64,000 nucleotides of DNA from positions 248,001-312,000 of the forward strand of contig NZ_QCZK02000024.1 in assembly GCF_003347595.2 (NCBI RefSeq), given 5' to 3'. This document shows, piece after piece, positions 33,342-42,693 of this stretch. Under the pieces are notes generated by a model. The model had not been told where the DNA came from. It did not search any database and worked only from the letters and a program-made list of their open reading frames with translations. The DNA is from Botryobacter ruber. GTDB taxonomy: Bacteria > Bacteroidota > Bacteroidia > Cytophagales > Hymenobacteraceae. How positions within the stretch are numbered: the stretch's first letter is position 1; every line of letters starts with the position of its first letter. A program made the position numbers and the translations under genes.

Positions 33342-33539
33342 GTAAAAATTGCTTCACAGAATATTAATAATAAAAAAATAATGTTAAAAATTTACTAAAA
33401 CTTGAATAAATGGCAAAACACCTGCCGGATTACGGCTATGGGTTTAACAGCTGCAGGCACACGGCAGCAAGGGCCGTTACGGGAACAAGACCTGCAGCTG
33501 CGGCAGCACGTTTCCGGCCGTGCCGGCCCTGGAAAAAAA

Positions 33540-34865
33540 TCAGCTTTCCCCTTTTCGCCCTACGGCATCTACGGCCACCGATGTTCCATCCGGGTTGATC
33601 ATCTGCACCTGCTGCCGTGGGTAAACAGGTATTATTTTGCCTGCATAATCGGGCTTGTTCAGCTCCTGTGCAATCCGGAAGGTTAAGGCGCTCTTCCATT
33701 TCCGGCGCTCCCGGACGCCTACCAGGTAGCGGATGGTAATATTGGTCCAGGATTCTTCTATCGAAATAAACACCTGCGGCTTTTCAGCCACGTTGTCGCC
33801 CAGTCCGGCCCTTTTCAGTAACTGCGCATAGCGTTGGGCGGGGGCGACCATGTAGCTGCCCAGCAGGTTCTCGGCGGTCCCCTCCAGCACCTCCATCGCC
33901 AGCTGCATATCCGACTCGTTTGCCACCGACACCGACAGTTCGTCCCACACATAAGGGAAATCGCCGGTCAGGTTGATCACGGTGCCGGTGAGTATTTCGT
34001 TGTTGGGGAAGGTAACCAGGCGGCCGGTTGGCTGCTCGGCCTGCACAAAGCCCGGCTGGTAGGGTGCGCCAATTTCCCAGACCGTCGTTGTCAGGAAATC
34101 GATCCGGTACACATCCCCGAAAACTTCCCCTACCCGGATGCGGTCGCCAACCCTGTAGTAGCCCTGGAAGGAGTTCAGGAGCCAGCCGGTAAAACTTTCG
34201 ATAGGCGTTTGCAACGACCACGACAAGGCCAGGCCAATCAGACCCAACGAGCCCACCAGCGCCCGTATATCGCCTGCCACCACACTCAGGGCCACACCTA
34301 CTGCCAGCAACCAGACAGCAATAGAGACCAGCGAAATGATGGCGCTGGAGCTGTACCAGCGGCCAATGGTTTTATGCAGCAGTACCCGCAGGAGCCTCGA
34401 CAGCGCCCAGGCCAGCACCAGCGTACCGATGGCAATCAGCAGCTTCGGAAGGTAATAGATAAAGCTTTCCCAGAGGTTTTGCAGCGCCCCAATAGCCTCA
34501 TCAGCCGATTCGCGGGTCGACTGCGGTGCCGTAACCGTATCGGCTGCTTCGGCTTCGGCTTCCGTTACGGTGTCGGTTACAATTACCCGCTCCGTGATAG
34601 TATCCTGCGCCAGTCCGGCCTCGCTTGGTGAGAACATCATCAGCATAAAGCCTGTTATGGCAACGGCCAGTATAGAGGCCTGTTTAAAGTTTTTCAGCTT
34701 ATTTTGCGCTCCTGCCACCGCAGACCCTCTGGCCACTCTTCGTTTCCTGATCCTGGTTCTTACTTTCCGGCCTGGCCTGATCACGCGCTGGTCCTGGCGG
34801 TAACCGCGTGCAGGTTGGGTTGTTCTTACCGTGCGCTGGTTTCTGTTTCTGTTAAAGGAAAGCAT
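33540..34865 (-). CDS. MscS-type mechanosensitive ion channel
   Basis: A 441-residue membrane channel that opens under membrane tension. Residues 1-50 are unusually rich in Arg and Gln (QRTVRTTQPARGYRQDQRVI). A hydrophobic helix follows (about 62-80), then three helices (about 140-250) with LPKLLIAIGTLVLAWALSRL and the pore-lining segment IRALVGSLGLIGLALSWSLQ. The MscS beta domain contains FQGYYRVGDRIRVGEVFGDV and VTFPNNEILTG. The C-terminal alpha/beta domain ends near 440. The strongly basic N-terminus is unusual and may lie in the cytoplasm. The gene is monocistronic. Confidence 0.9.
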   Translation of the reverse strand: MLSFNRNRNQRTVRTTQPARGYRQDQRVIRPGRKVRTRIRKRRVARGSAVAGAQNKLKNFKQASILAVAITGFMLMMFSPSEAGLAQDTITERVIVTDTVTEAEAEAADTVTAPQSTRESADEAIGALQNLWESFIYYLPKLLIAIGTLVLAWALSRLLRVLLHKTIGRWYSSSAIISLVSIAVWLLAVGVALSVVAGDIRALVGSLGLIGLALSWSLQTPIESFTGWLLNSFQGYYRVGDRIRVGEVFGDVYRIDFLTTTVWEIGAPYQPGFVQAEQPTGRLVTFPNNEILTGTVINLTGDFPYVWDELSVSVANESDMQLAMEVLEGTAENLLGSYMVAPAQRYAQLLKRAGLGDNVAEKPQVFISIEESWTNITIRYLVGVRERRKWKSALTFRIAQELNKPDYAGKIIPVYPRQQVQMINPDGTSVAVDAVGRKGES

Positions 34866-35014
34866 ATATTGGTTTAACTATTTTTCCGTTTTTTGTTTTA
34901 GCTTTACGGAGTATGCTTATCCTTTAGTTTCTATACCTGAAAGAATTAAAGGAGCTGAAAAAGACAGCGACGTGCACTATTCCTGTTAGCCGCACGTTGG
35001 CAAACATTTAACAC

Positions 35015-35464
35015 ATGAATAAATTTCTATTAATCATATTTGTCTTCTTGTCCTTCTCTGGATATGGTCAGACACAAATTAAAGCCCCTGAAAATGCTAT
35101 GACAGAGCTTGAAGAATTCAAAAAGAAGGAAAAGTTTGCAAAGGACAGCACATCCTTCTATACAGGAGTGGCAGACCCTAAAATGCGCACCGTGCTGACA
35201 GATAAAATTAATAAAGCAGCAGATGATTTTAAGGCTGTAGCGGAGGGTGAAAGTCCAACTGCCAAAAAGTATCAGGACATGATAAAAATTGGTCTATCAA
35301 GATTCTCTGATGTGAAAATGGACTTGGACACCGAAGACAGAGAAAGGCTTTGTGGCTATTTTGAAGAGCTCATGGACATTGTGGGACTTGAAAGCTCAGG
35401 CGGTCATTTAATGATGTTTATGTATGGGTTTAGCCTTCCAGAATCACCTAAATCAGGAGAATAA
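35015..35464 (+). CDS. Small secreted protein, DUF4844-like, AT-rich
   Basis: The 149-residue protein has a signal peptide (FLLIIFVFLSFSGYGQ). The mature part has a helical middle (VLTDKINKAADDFKAVAEG) and a C-terminal block DTEDRERLCGYFEELMDIVG followed by LESSGGHLMMFMYGF; this block recalls the DUF4844 family of Bacteroidota. The assignment is from memory of the motif, and the function is unknown. The codon use is visibly more AT-rich than in the neighbouring genes. GTTGGCAA at 34996-35003 and its inverse TTGCCAAC at 35470-35477 bracket the gene, suggesting a transferred cassette. Confidence 0.78.
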   Translation: MNKFLLIIFVFLSFSGYGQTQIKAPENAMTELEEFKKKEKFAKDSTSFYTGVADPKMRTVLTDKINKAADDFKAVAEGESPTAKKYQDMIKIGLSRFSDVKMDLDTEDRERLCGYFEELMDIVGLESSGGHLMMFMYGFSLPESPKSGE

Positions 35465-35627
35465 AACACTTGCCAACCAAGCCTATTATGCTTCGGCTAC
35501 GCCTCGCACACCTATATTTAGGCAAATCCGAACTGAAACAGCAATAACACAGCTACAGCACCAGCATGCCAGTGGCCTGTTTAACATAATTTCTGATTAA
35601 CCAAACTCCTAAACACTTATAACCCGG

Positions 35628-36569
35628 ATGAAAAAAGTACTAAGCTTGATTTTCCTGCTGGCCTTCCTGTGCTCCTGTACGGCTGTTAAAAAAAGTGCAT
35701 CTGACGACGAGGTTTACCTGTATTCCTATTTTAAAGGCAACGGAGACGGACTGCACCTGGCCTATAGCACCGATGGCTACAACTGGCAAGCCCTGAAAAA
35801 TGATGAGATTTTCCTGAAACCAACAGCAGGCAAAGACAAACTGATGCGCGACCCCTGCATCATCCGCGGCGGCGACGGCAAATTTCATATGGTCTGGACG
35901 GTGAGCTGGAACGAGAAAGGCATAGGCTATGCCAGTTCCGACGACCTGCTGAACTGGTCGGAGCAGCAATACATACCGGTAATGGAACATGAGGAGGGCG
36001 CACGCAACACCTGGGCTCCCGAAATCACCTACGACAAAAAGAAGAAGGAATACATGATTTACTGGGCGACTACTATTACCGGCCTTTTCCCGGAAACGCA
36101 GGTAGCAGAGGATGCCGCCTACAACCACCGCATGTACTACGTTACCACCAAAGACTTTAAAACCTTCTCCGACACCAGGCTGCTGTACGAGCCGGGCTTC
36201 AACTCCATCGATGCCACCATCGTGAAAGATGATGACAAAGACCGCTACGTGATGTTCCTGAAAGATGAAACACGTACCCCTCCGCAGAAAAACATAAAGA
36301 TTGCAGAAAGTAAAAACCTGACCGGCCCCTACTCCCCTGCCAGCTCCCCCATCACCGGAAGCTACTGGGCCGAAGGGCCAACCGTCCTGAAGCTGGACGA
36401 TACCTGGATTGTGTACTTCGACAAATACAGGGACAAAAAAATGGGTGCCGTACAGTCGAAGGACCTGCAGAACTGGACCGACATTTCTGAGCAAATCTCA
36501 TTCCCGCAGGGAATGCGGCATGGCAGTATCTTTAAAGTGACCAAAGCAGAATTTGCAAAGCTGCAATAG
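35628..36569 (+). CDS. GH43-like glycoside hydrolase lipoprotein
   Basis: A 313-residue five-bladed beta-propeller protein. The signal ends FLCSCTAVKK, with a probable lipobox Cys near residue 16. Propeller motifs include LMRDPCIIRGGDGKFHMVWT (with the Asp seen at the GH43 base position), IGYASSDDLLNWSEQQ, NTWAPEITYD, NSIDATIVKD and YWAEGPTVLKLDDTWIVYFD (Glu near the acid position). This order fits family 43 enzymes acting on arabinan, xylan or galactan, but the substrate is not fixed. It lies upstream of a second GH43 enzyme (40713) on the same strand with two other exported proteins between. Confidence 0.85.
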   Translation: MKKVLSLIFLLAFLCSCTAVKKSASDDEVYLYSYFKGNGDGLHLAYSTDGYNWQALKNDEIFLKPTAGKDKLMRDPCIIRGGDGKFHMVWTVSWNEKGIGYASSDDLLNWSEQQYIPVMEHEEGARNTWAPEITYDKKKKEYMIYWATTITGLFPETQVAEDAAYNHRMYYVTTKDFKTFSDTRLLYEPGFNSIDATIVKDDDKDRYVMFLKDETRTPPQKNIKIAESKNLTGPYSPASSPITGSYWAEGPTVLKLDDTWIVYFDKYRDKKMGAVQSKDLQNWTDISEQISFPQGMRHGSIFKVTKAEFAKLQ

Positions 36570-36971
36570 CAGGACAACCAACCCTCCACATTCTGAAGCC
36601 TTTCTGGGCAGGGCCTGGAGGGTTGGTTTACGTATTTACAACACAACAGCAACAATAAAATAATACCATTTATCATAACCTAAACCACAACCAAGCGCCC
36701 GCCGTAGCTGCTCCTCCTGCCATACCTTAATTTCCTGAATTAACTTTTCCCAAACCTGTACCCTCCTGCCGGGTTTTGCGTACTAAAGAACACAGTACGC
36801 AAGCAACCATAAATTTTACACATTGGTTGTAAAAAAATACCATTTTTTTGTTGCAGCATTGGTTACTTTTTGTAATTTAATGCCAGGGTTTTGTTTGCTA
36901 CTGTGTTTATAACATAGCACAACATAAATCACAGGCACACTTTGCATTGCTTTCCGGATAGTTGGGTGTAC
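36570..36971. other. Intergenic region with two inverted repeats
   Basis: Beyond the terminator lie TTGCGTACT/AGTACGCAA (36776-36784 with 36794-36802, perfect) and CAACCA/TGGTTG (about 36804-36829). A partial REP-like match lies near 36695-36720. No gene is seen. Confidence 0.5.
36576..36628 (+). terminator. Terminator of the GH43-like lipoprotein gene
   Basis: AACCAACCCTCCA (36576-36588) pairs perfectly with TGGAGGGTTGGTT (36616-36628), ending in TTT. It is 7 bases behind the stop codon. Confidence 0.8.
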
Positions 36972-37469
36972 ATGACGTGTAGAAGCACTTTAAAAGTATG
37001 GCAGATGGGGTATCTTATTGCACTTATGGCACTTATAGGATGTGTACTGCCTAAGCAGCAGCAAGCAGCGCCCTTTACGCTGCTGGAGGCCGGCATGCAG
37101 GAGCAAAGATCCGGCGTACACGGCGGCGGAAGCAGCCAAGACTTTACTTTTAAAGTTTTAGTAACCACCGATGATAAAATAGTATTTGACAGCGTGTGGG
37201 TGGAAGGCCAGATGCTGGGACTGCGGATAGAAAAAGAAGGACACCTGCTGGGCAAAAATGAACGTATAGCTAAAAACGATATACTTATTTTACACGCTTC
37301 TTCTTTTATTCCATCAGAACCCGGCAGCAGCACCCTGCCTGAACCGGTTAAGTCGGAGCCCCCGGTAAAATTTACCGGAAAAGCTCTTATCAGGTATTAT
37401 CACGCTGACAAGCCCGGCCATTTTACTGTAACTGCTATTCGTGAGCTTCCGCCTGTGATAATGCACTGA
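36972..37469 (+). CDS. Hypothetical lipoprotein
   Basis: A 165-residue exported protein. From the ATG at 36972 the signal reads MGYLIALMALIGCVLPKQQQ after a short basic start, with a lipobox LIGC. The mature part is beta-rich (DFTFKVLVTTDDKIVFDSVW, then GLRIEKEGHLL) with a Ser/Pro stretch near residue 120 and a last pair of strands (FTGKALIRYYHA, HFTVTAIREL). I recognise no family. It lies 42 bases before the BNR-repeat gene and may share its transcript. A start at 36942 is possible but adds a poor leader. Confidence 0.65.
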   Translation: MTCRSTLKVWQMGYLIALMALIGCVLPKQQQAAPFTLLEAGMQEQRSGVHGGGSSQDFTFKVLVTTDDKIVFDSVWVEGQMLGLRIEKEGHLLGKNERIAKNDILILHASSFIPSEPGSSTLPEPVKSEPPVKFTGKALIRYYHADKPGHFTVTAIRELPPVIMH

Positions 37470-37511
37470 GGTTTGGCTATTTGACTTATTTACAAGTTCA
37501 ATTACAGTAAC

Positions 37512-40325
37512 ATGAAAAAACTTTACCATAGCATATATATAGTAGTCTTCTTCTTCCTGCTTCCGGTTACGCTGTATGCGCAGGAGTGGGTAAACTCTTT
37601 GGAGAAGGCCGAAGTTAATTTTTATGAGATAAAGCAGGAGTTCGAAAGCTACTGGCAGGACAGGGAAGTAGAAAAAGGAAAAGGCTACAAACAGTTCAGA
37701 CGCTGGGAATGGTACTGGCAGCAACGCGTTTCGCCGGGAGGTACTTTTCCCGACCCGGCTTTACTCTACAACGAATGGCAGCAGTTCCAGCGGGCAGAAG
37801 AGCGCCTGGCTTTACGACGCACCACCGTTGCCAACTGGGCTCCGTTAGGACCTGCCAACTCGGAAGGCGGCTATGGCGGCATCGGCAGAATCAACTGCAT
37901 TGCCTTTCATCCGACCGATACCAGCACCTTCTGGATAGGAACCGCCGGGGGCGGCCTCTGGAAAACATCCAACGGCGGCGCCTCCTGGACTACCAGCACC
38001 GACGACCTGCCCGTGCTGGGCGTAACCAGCATTGTCATCGACCACACCAACCCCAACATCATTTACATTGCCACCGGCGATGGCATCAACAACAACAACA
38101 GCGAAGGCGTGATGAAGTCTACGGACGGGGGCGTTACCTGGACCAAAACACAGCTTTCTTTTAATTATGAAGAAAAAGTGCGCATCAGTACGCTGGCCAT
38201 GCACCGCGTTAATACCAAAGTACTGCTGGCGGCTACAAACAGGGGCATTTTTAAAACCACAGACGGCGGCGCTTCCTGGAAAATGGTGCGGGAAGGCGTA
38301 TACTCCGATTTGAAGTTCAATCTCGGAGACCCGTCCATCGTGTATGCCTGCAGCCGGAGCAGCGATTCGCAGGTGTTTATTTCTACAGACATTGGCGACA
38401 GCTGGGAACAGACCAGCACGTTTACCGGCGTAAACAGAGTAGCCATTGCCGTTACGCCAGCCGATCCGGATTTAATTCAGGCTGTGTGCAGCAACAGTTC
38501 CAACAGCGGGTTCGGAGGCATCTATACCTCCACCAACAGCGGCGTTACCTTTGAGCTGGCCTACGACAAAAGCGGCATCAACCTGCTGCACTCCAGCTAC
38601 AACGGCGTAGGGGCAGGCGGGCAGGGCTGGTACGATTTGGCAATCGCCATCTCTCCCACCAATCCCAAGCTGCTGTTTGTGGGCGGCATCAACACCTGGA
38701 AATCTGCCGACGGCGGCAAAAGCTGGGAACTGGCTACGATGTGGTGGGCCGACTCCCGCACGGCCAATGTAGCGGTCGTACATGCCGACAAACATTTCCT
38801 GATGTTTCATCCGCTCGACAAAACTGCTTTGTTTGAGTGCAACGATGGCGGCATCTATAAATCTACCAACAACGGCCTTACCTGGCAGGACCTGAGCAAC
38901 GACCTGCAGATCACGCAGTTTTACCGGGTTGGCGTATCGGCCGGGAACAGCGCCCTGCTGCTGGCCGGCGCACAGGACAACGGCACCAAACTGCGCAACG
39001 GCATTGGTTGGCGCGATGTAACCGGCGGCGACGGCACCAACTGCCTGATCGATTATTCGGATGAAAAAATTATGTACTCCAGCTATCAGAATGGCGGCAT
39101 TTACCGCACCAAAGATGCGTTCGCGACGCCTCCTACTTTTATCTCCAACAACATACCGGGCAACCCTCGCGGCGCCTGGGTTACGCCGTTTATCCTGGAT
39201 CCTGTAAAACCGAATATTCTGTATGCCGGATTTAAAGACGTTTACAAATCCAACGACCGCGGCGACACCTGGAAGGCCATCTCCAACAGCCTAAGCACCG
39301 ACAACCTTACCTACCTGGCCGTAGCCCCGCTTAATACAGATATTATTTACACCGGTACCTCCGGTGGCATCAATACAAAAAGCAAAGTTTTTAAAACCGA
39401 GAACGGCGGCGACAAGTGGACCGATATTACAGGCAGCCTTCCTGTAACGGCTGCCAACATTTCCAACCTGTCGGTAAACCCCTTAAACCCGGAGCATGTG
39501 GTGGTCACCTTCTCGGGCTTTAGCGCCGGCAACAAAGTGTACAGCTCCGAAGACGGCGGCAAAACCTGGCAGAATATTTCTGGCGCTTTGCCCAACATCC
39601 CTGTAAACTGCAGCGTGTTCCGCGATGCCGCCAGCAACGAAGTTTATATTGGCACCGACCTGGGCGTTTTTTTCAAAGACTCGACTTCCGAATGGCAGCC
39701 CTTTAACAATGGTTTGCCGAATGTGGTAGTAACCGACCTGAAAATTCATTTTGCCGAAAATAAAATTCTGGCAGCCACTTTTGGCCGTGGCATCTGGGTC
39801 TCTGATTTAACCACACCCAACGAACCTGTCCTGTTATCCTTTAACCCCGATAGCGGCAAAGCAGGCGATAACATCACGATTACCGGCTCTAACCTGGCCG
39901 GCACAACCGAGGTACTGTTTAACAATATTCCCGCTGTTCCTGAATTTGTATCGGCAACCACAATTAAAGTAGTAGTACCACCAGGCGCCAAAACAGGACG
40001 CGTGCGTGTGGTTACACCGGCAGGCACAGCTACGAGTAAAAACGACTACATCATCACTACTGTAACAGGCATTGCCGGCGCAAACGAAAACAGCAAAATA
40101 GAGGTTTACCCGAATCCGGCCTCCGATAGGGTAAGGATCAGCCTCAATGCTGTTCCAATTAAAGAAATTGTCGTTTTCTCGGATTTAGGGGCAGTGATAA
40201 AAACAATGCGTGTTACCGGCGATATGGTAGACATACCTGTAGCAGGCATACCGGCGGGCGTTTACTTTATCAGGCTTCAGGCGAACGACGGAAGTTTGTA
40301 CATGAAACGTTTTGTAAAACTATAA
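37512..40325 (+). CDS. Sortilin-like BNR/Asp-box repeat protein, T9SS secreted
   Basis: A 937-residue exported protein. After the signal peptide (IVVFFFLLPVTLYAQ) comes a helical region, then a large beta-propeller with at least nine Asp-box motifs of the form S/T-x-D/N-x-G-x-x-W (SNGGASW, TDGGVTW, TDGGASW, ADGGKSW, TNNGLTW, NDRGDTW, ENGGDKW, EDGGKTW). This fits the sortilin/VPS10-like or exo-glycanase class. An IPT/TIG domain follows (about 775-855, FNPDSGKAGDNITITG), then a T9SS sorting domain from IEVYPNPASD to the end (YMKRFVKL). It is exported and probably left on the cell surface. The catalytic activity, if any, is unknown. Confidence 0.88.
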   Translation: MKKLYHSIYIVVFFFLLPVTLYAQEWVNSLEKAEVNFYEIKQEFESYWQDREVEKGKGYKQFRRWEWYWQQRVSPGGTFPDPALLYNEWQQFQRAEERLALRRTTVANWAPLGPANSEGGYGGIGRINCIAFHPTDTSTFWIGTAGGGLWKTSNGGASWTTSTDDLPVLGVTSIVIDHTNPNIIYIATGDGINNNNSEGVMKSTDGGVTWTKTQLSFNYEEKVRISTLAMHRVNTKVLLAATNRGIFKTTDGGASWKMVREGVYSDLKFNLGDPSIVYACSRSSDSQVFISTDIGDSWEQTSTFTGVNRVAIAVTPADPDLIQAVCSNSSNSGFGGIYTSTNSGVTFELAYDKSGINLLHSSYNGVGAGGQGWYDLAIAISPTNPKLLFVGGINTWKSADGGKSWELATMWWADSRTANVAVVHADKHFLMFHPLDKTALFECNDGGIYKSTNNGLTWQDLSNDLQITQFYRVGVSAGNSALLLAGAQDNGTKLRNGIGWRDVTGGDGTNCLIDYSDEKIMYSSYQNGGIYRTKDAFATPPTFISNNIPGNPRGAWVTPFILDPVKPNILYAGFKDVYKSNDRGDTWKAISNSLSTDNLTYLAVAPLNTDIIYTGTSGGINTKSKVFKTENGGDKWTDITGSLPVTAANISNLSVNPLNPEHVVVTFSGFSAGNKVYSSEDGGKTWQNISGALPNIPVNCSVFRDAASNEVYIGTDLGVFFKDSTSEWQPFNNGLPNVVVTDLKIHFAENKILAATFGRGIWVSDLTTPNEPVLLSFNPDSGKAGDNITITGSNLAGTTEVLFNNIPAVPEFVSATTIKVVVPPGAKTGRVRVVTPAGTATSKNDYIITTVTGIAGANENSKIEVYPNPASDRVRISLNAVPIKEIVVFSDLGAVIKTMRVTGDMVDIPVAGIPAGVYFIRLQANDGSLYMKRFVKL

Positions 40326-40712
40326 CAAAAGCAGCTACTGCATTTGGGTGCGCATTATGGCTCCCCGCGAGGAGGTAAGGCTATGGTGACAGTGGCTGCA
40401 GTGCTTTTTTGCAGCTGAATGGCTTGTTTTGTTCTGCAGCTACTGTCACCATTGTCTTTGCTCCTGCTCTGGTATGCCTGTAATCCTAAAAACTGGTATT
40501 TTTCTGCAAGTTTGCATATCTTTAAACTGTTATTCCGACAGCTATTCGAACTACTGTTTTTTTCGTAACTGAACATCCCTGGCGAAAATAGAGTTTGCCT
40601 TAAACTGCATCCTGGCGCAACAGCAGTGCTTGCAGGTGAAGCTGCAAATCATGCCTGAGCCAATAATTCCGGAATGATCTTTTGCTATAATCAAATCAAA
40701 AAACCAAGCTTT
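40326..40712. other. Intergenic region with a REP-like hairpin
   Basis: The 387 bases before the arabinanase gene hold one REP-like inverted pair (40371-40470) and nothing else I can name. Confidence 0.5.
40371..40470. repeat. REP-like element, inverted pair
   Basis: A forward copy at 40371-40402 (GGCTATGGTGACAGTGGCTG) and a reverse copy at 40431-40470 (TACTGTCACCATTGTCTTTG) share the same GTGGCAG to GTGACAG change, so they probably diverged as a pair. They can form a hairpin 46 bases behind the T9SS gene. Confidence 0.8.
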
Positions 40713-41708
40713 ATGAAGATCAGAATTCTGTTTCTGTTCACATTGATACTTGTGCAGCAGGTCTGGGCACAGGACCAGCAGCTACGGGAAAATATTCCGG
40801 TGCACGACCCGGTGATGATTAAGCAGAACGACACCTACTACCTTTTCTGCACAGGCCGCGGCATTGGCATGTGGTCGTCGAAAGACATGCAGCACTGGAA
40901 GCGGGAGAAGCCGGTTTTTGCAGAAGCGCCTGCCTGGGCCGTGGAGGCGGTACCCGGTTTCCGGAACAACCACATCTGGGCGCCGGACATCAGCTACCAC
41001 AAGGGCACCTATTACCTGTACTACTCCATTTCGGCTTTCGGCAAGAACACTTCTGCCATTGGCCTGGCAACCAACACCACCCTCAACCCCGAGGACAAAG
41101 ACTACAAGTGGATAGACCACGGCAAAGTAGTAGAGTCGCAGCCCGGCCGCGACAGGTGGAATGCCATCGACCCGAACCTGATTACCGACAGCTCCGGCAC
41201 CCCCTGGCTTAGCTTTGGCTCCTTCTGGGACGGGCTGCAGCTCGTAAAGCTGAACAAGGATCGCCTGCGCGTGGCGGAGCCGCGGGAAGCTTACCGCACC
41301 ATCGCCAGCCGCAAGTCCGAACCTACTGAGCGCGGCAACAATCCTATTGAGGCACCTTTTATCATCCGCAAAAACAAACACTACTACCTCTTCGCCTCCA
41401 TCGACTACTGCTGCAAAGGCGCCGACAGCGACTACAAAATGATTGTTGGCCGCAGCAAAAACATCGAAGGACCCTATGTTGACAAAGCAGGCGTGCCTTT
41501 GGCAAAAGGTGGCGGGACGCTGGTACTGCAAGGCGACCAGAACTGGCATGGCGTAGGCCACAACGGCATCTTCAGCGAAAAAGGCAAAGATTACCTCGTT
41601 TTCCATGGCTACGACGCCAACGACAACGGCAGGTCCAGACTGCGGATAGAGCAATTGAACTGGGGGAAAGACGGTTGGCCGGTGCCGGTGGTGGTGGTGG
41701 AGCAGTAG
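40713..41708 (+). CDS. GH43 family endo-arabinanase-like enzyme
   Basis: The 331-residue enzyme opens with a signal peptide (FLFTLILVQQVWAQ). The propeller carries the GH43 triad positions: Asp in IPVHDPVMI (base), Asp in RWNAIDPNLI (pKa modulator) and Glu in NPIEAPFIIRKNKHYYLFAS (acid). The motifs NHIWAPDISYHKGTYYLYYS and YCCKGADSDYKMIVGRSKN are typical of arabinan endo-1,5-alpha-L-arabinosidases, so that activity is likely. The start at 40713 is set by the signal peptide; an upstream ATG at 40674 adds 13 residues. It is exported without a T9SS tail. Confidence 0.9.
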   Translation: MKIRILFLFTLILVQQVWAQDQQLRENIPVHDPVMIKQNDTYYLFCTGRGIGMWSSKDMQHWKREKPVFAEAPAWAVEAVPGFRNNHIWAPDISYHKGTYYLYYSISAFGKNTSAIGLATNTTLNPEDKDYKWIDHGKVVESQPGRDRWNAIDPNLITDSSGTPWLSFGSFWDGLQLVKLNKDRLRVAEPREAYRTIASRKSEPTERGNNPIEAPFIIRKNKHYYLFASIDYCCKGADSDYKMIVGRSKNIEGPYVDKAGVPLAKGGGTLVLQGDQNWHGVGHNGIFSEKGKDYLVFHGYDANDNGRSRLRIEQLNWGKDGWPVPVVVVEQ

Positions 41709-41754
41709 CAACGGGCTTCCTTCGTTTTTCCTTTTTCCTCTTTACTTTAGCAGC

Positions 41755-42543
41755 ATGAACTTAGACCTTACAGATAAAAAAGCCATCGTGTGCGGCAGCA
41801 CGCAGGGCATAGGCAAAGCTACCGCCATCGAACTGGCGCAGCTGGGCGCCAACGTTACGCTGGTAGCCCGCAACGAGCAGAAACTGCAGGAAACCGTTAA
41901 AACCCTCGACAGCAGCAAAGGCCAGCAGCACAGCTATGTTGTAGCCGATTTTGAAAATCCTGAGGAAGTAAAGCGGCAGCTGGAGGCATATCTGCAGCAA
42001 CAGGAAACAGTACACATCCTGGTGAACAACACCGGTGGACCTCCCGGAGGACCTATTGCAGAAGCAAAACAGGAAGAGTTTCTGAAGGCAATTAACATGC
42101 ACCTCATCAACAACCACCAGCTGGTGCAACTTGTGCTGCCCCTCATGAAAAAGGCTGGTTACGGGCGCATCCTCAACATTGTAAGTACATCCGTAAAAGA
42201 GCCGATTCCGGGACTGGGGGTATCGAACACCACGCGCGGGGCTGTAGCGAGTTGGGCTAAAACCATGGCGAGCGAGTTGGGCCCGTTTGGCATTACGGTA
42301 AATAACGTGCTGCCGGGCTCCACCAAAACAGGCCGCATCTACTCCCTGATCGAGAACCGTGCCCAGAAAGCAGGACGCGACAAGGCCGAGGTACAAAAGG
42401 AGATGGAAGAAGCCATTCCGGCCCGACGCTTTGCTGAACCCGAAGAGGTGGCTGCTGCCGCTGCTTTCCTGGCTTCGCCTGCCGCAGCTTACATTACTGG
42501 CGTGAGCCTGGCAGTGGACGGTGGCAGAACAGGCTGCCTGTAA
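41755..42543 (+). CDS. SDR-family oxidoreductase lacking the YxxxK motif
   Basis: A 262-residue Rossmann protein of the short-chain dehydrogenase family. The cofactor loop GSTQGIG (near residue 14), VNNTGGPPGG and the structural Ser in NIVSTSVKEP are kept. Where the catalytic Tyr and Lys normally stand it reads GVSNTTRGAVASWAKT, so both are replaced (Asn or Ser, and Arg). The C-terminus SLAVDGGRTGCL is typical of FabG-like enzymes. It may be a divergent SDR branch with another mechanism or a regulatory protein. TTACTTTA lies 5 bases before the ATG, so the leader is likely very short. Confidence 0.9.
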   Translation: MNLDLTDKKAIVCGSTQGIGKATAIELAQLGANVTLVARNEQKLQETVKTLDSSKGQQHSYVVADFENPEEVKRQLEAYLQQQETVHILVNNTGGPPGGPIAEAKQEEFLKAINMHLINNHQLVQLVLPLMKKAGYGRILNIVSTSVKEPIPGLGVSNTTRGAVASWAKTMASELGPFGITVNNVLPGSTKTGRIYSLIENRAQKAGRDKAEVQKEMEEAIPARRFAEPEEVAAAAAFLASPAAAYITGVSLAVDGGRTGCL

Positions 42544-42552
42544 TAGAAAACT

Positions 42553-42596
42553 AAGCACTTCCGGGTCCGGAAAAGCGTCCGGCCCCGGGAGTGCTT
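42553..42596 (+). terminator. Hairpin behind the SDR gene
   Basis: AAGCACTTCCGGG pairs with CCCGGGAGTGCTT, with wobbles and an inner CCGGA/TCCGG. It lacks a T-run, so it may protect the 3' end rather than terminate. Confidence 0.55.
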
Positions 42597-42693
42597 GCCT
42601 GCCATGCTGAGTGACTGAAGTTTGTGTTGCTCAACAGGCGTTTCGTTTTCTGCTGAGCTTTTGCCTCTGTTCCGGCAGCTCATATTTTCTCCG

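Noticed and set aside
33402-33700. Open frames on both strands beside the MscS stop codon
   Set aside because: They overlap the real MscS gene end and consist of GC-rich, pattern-free residues.
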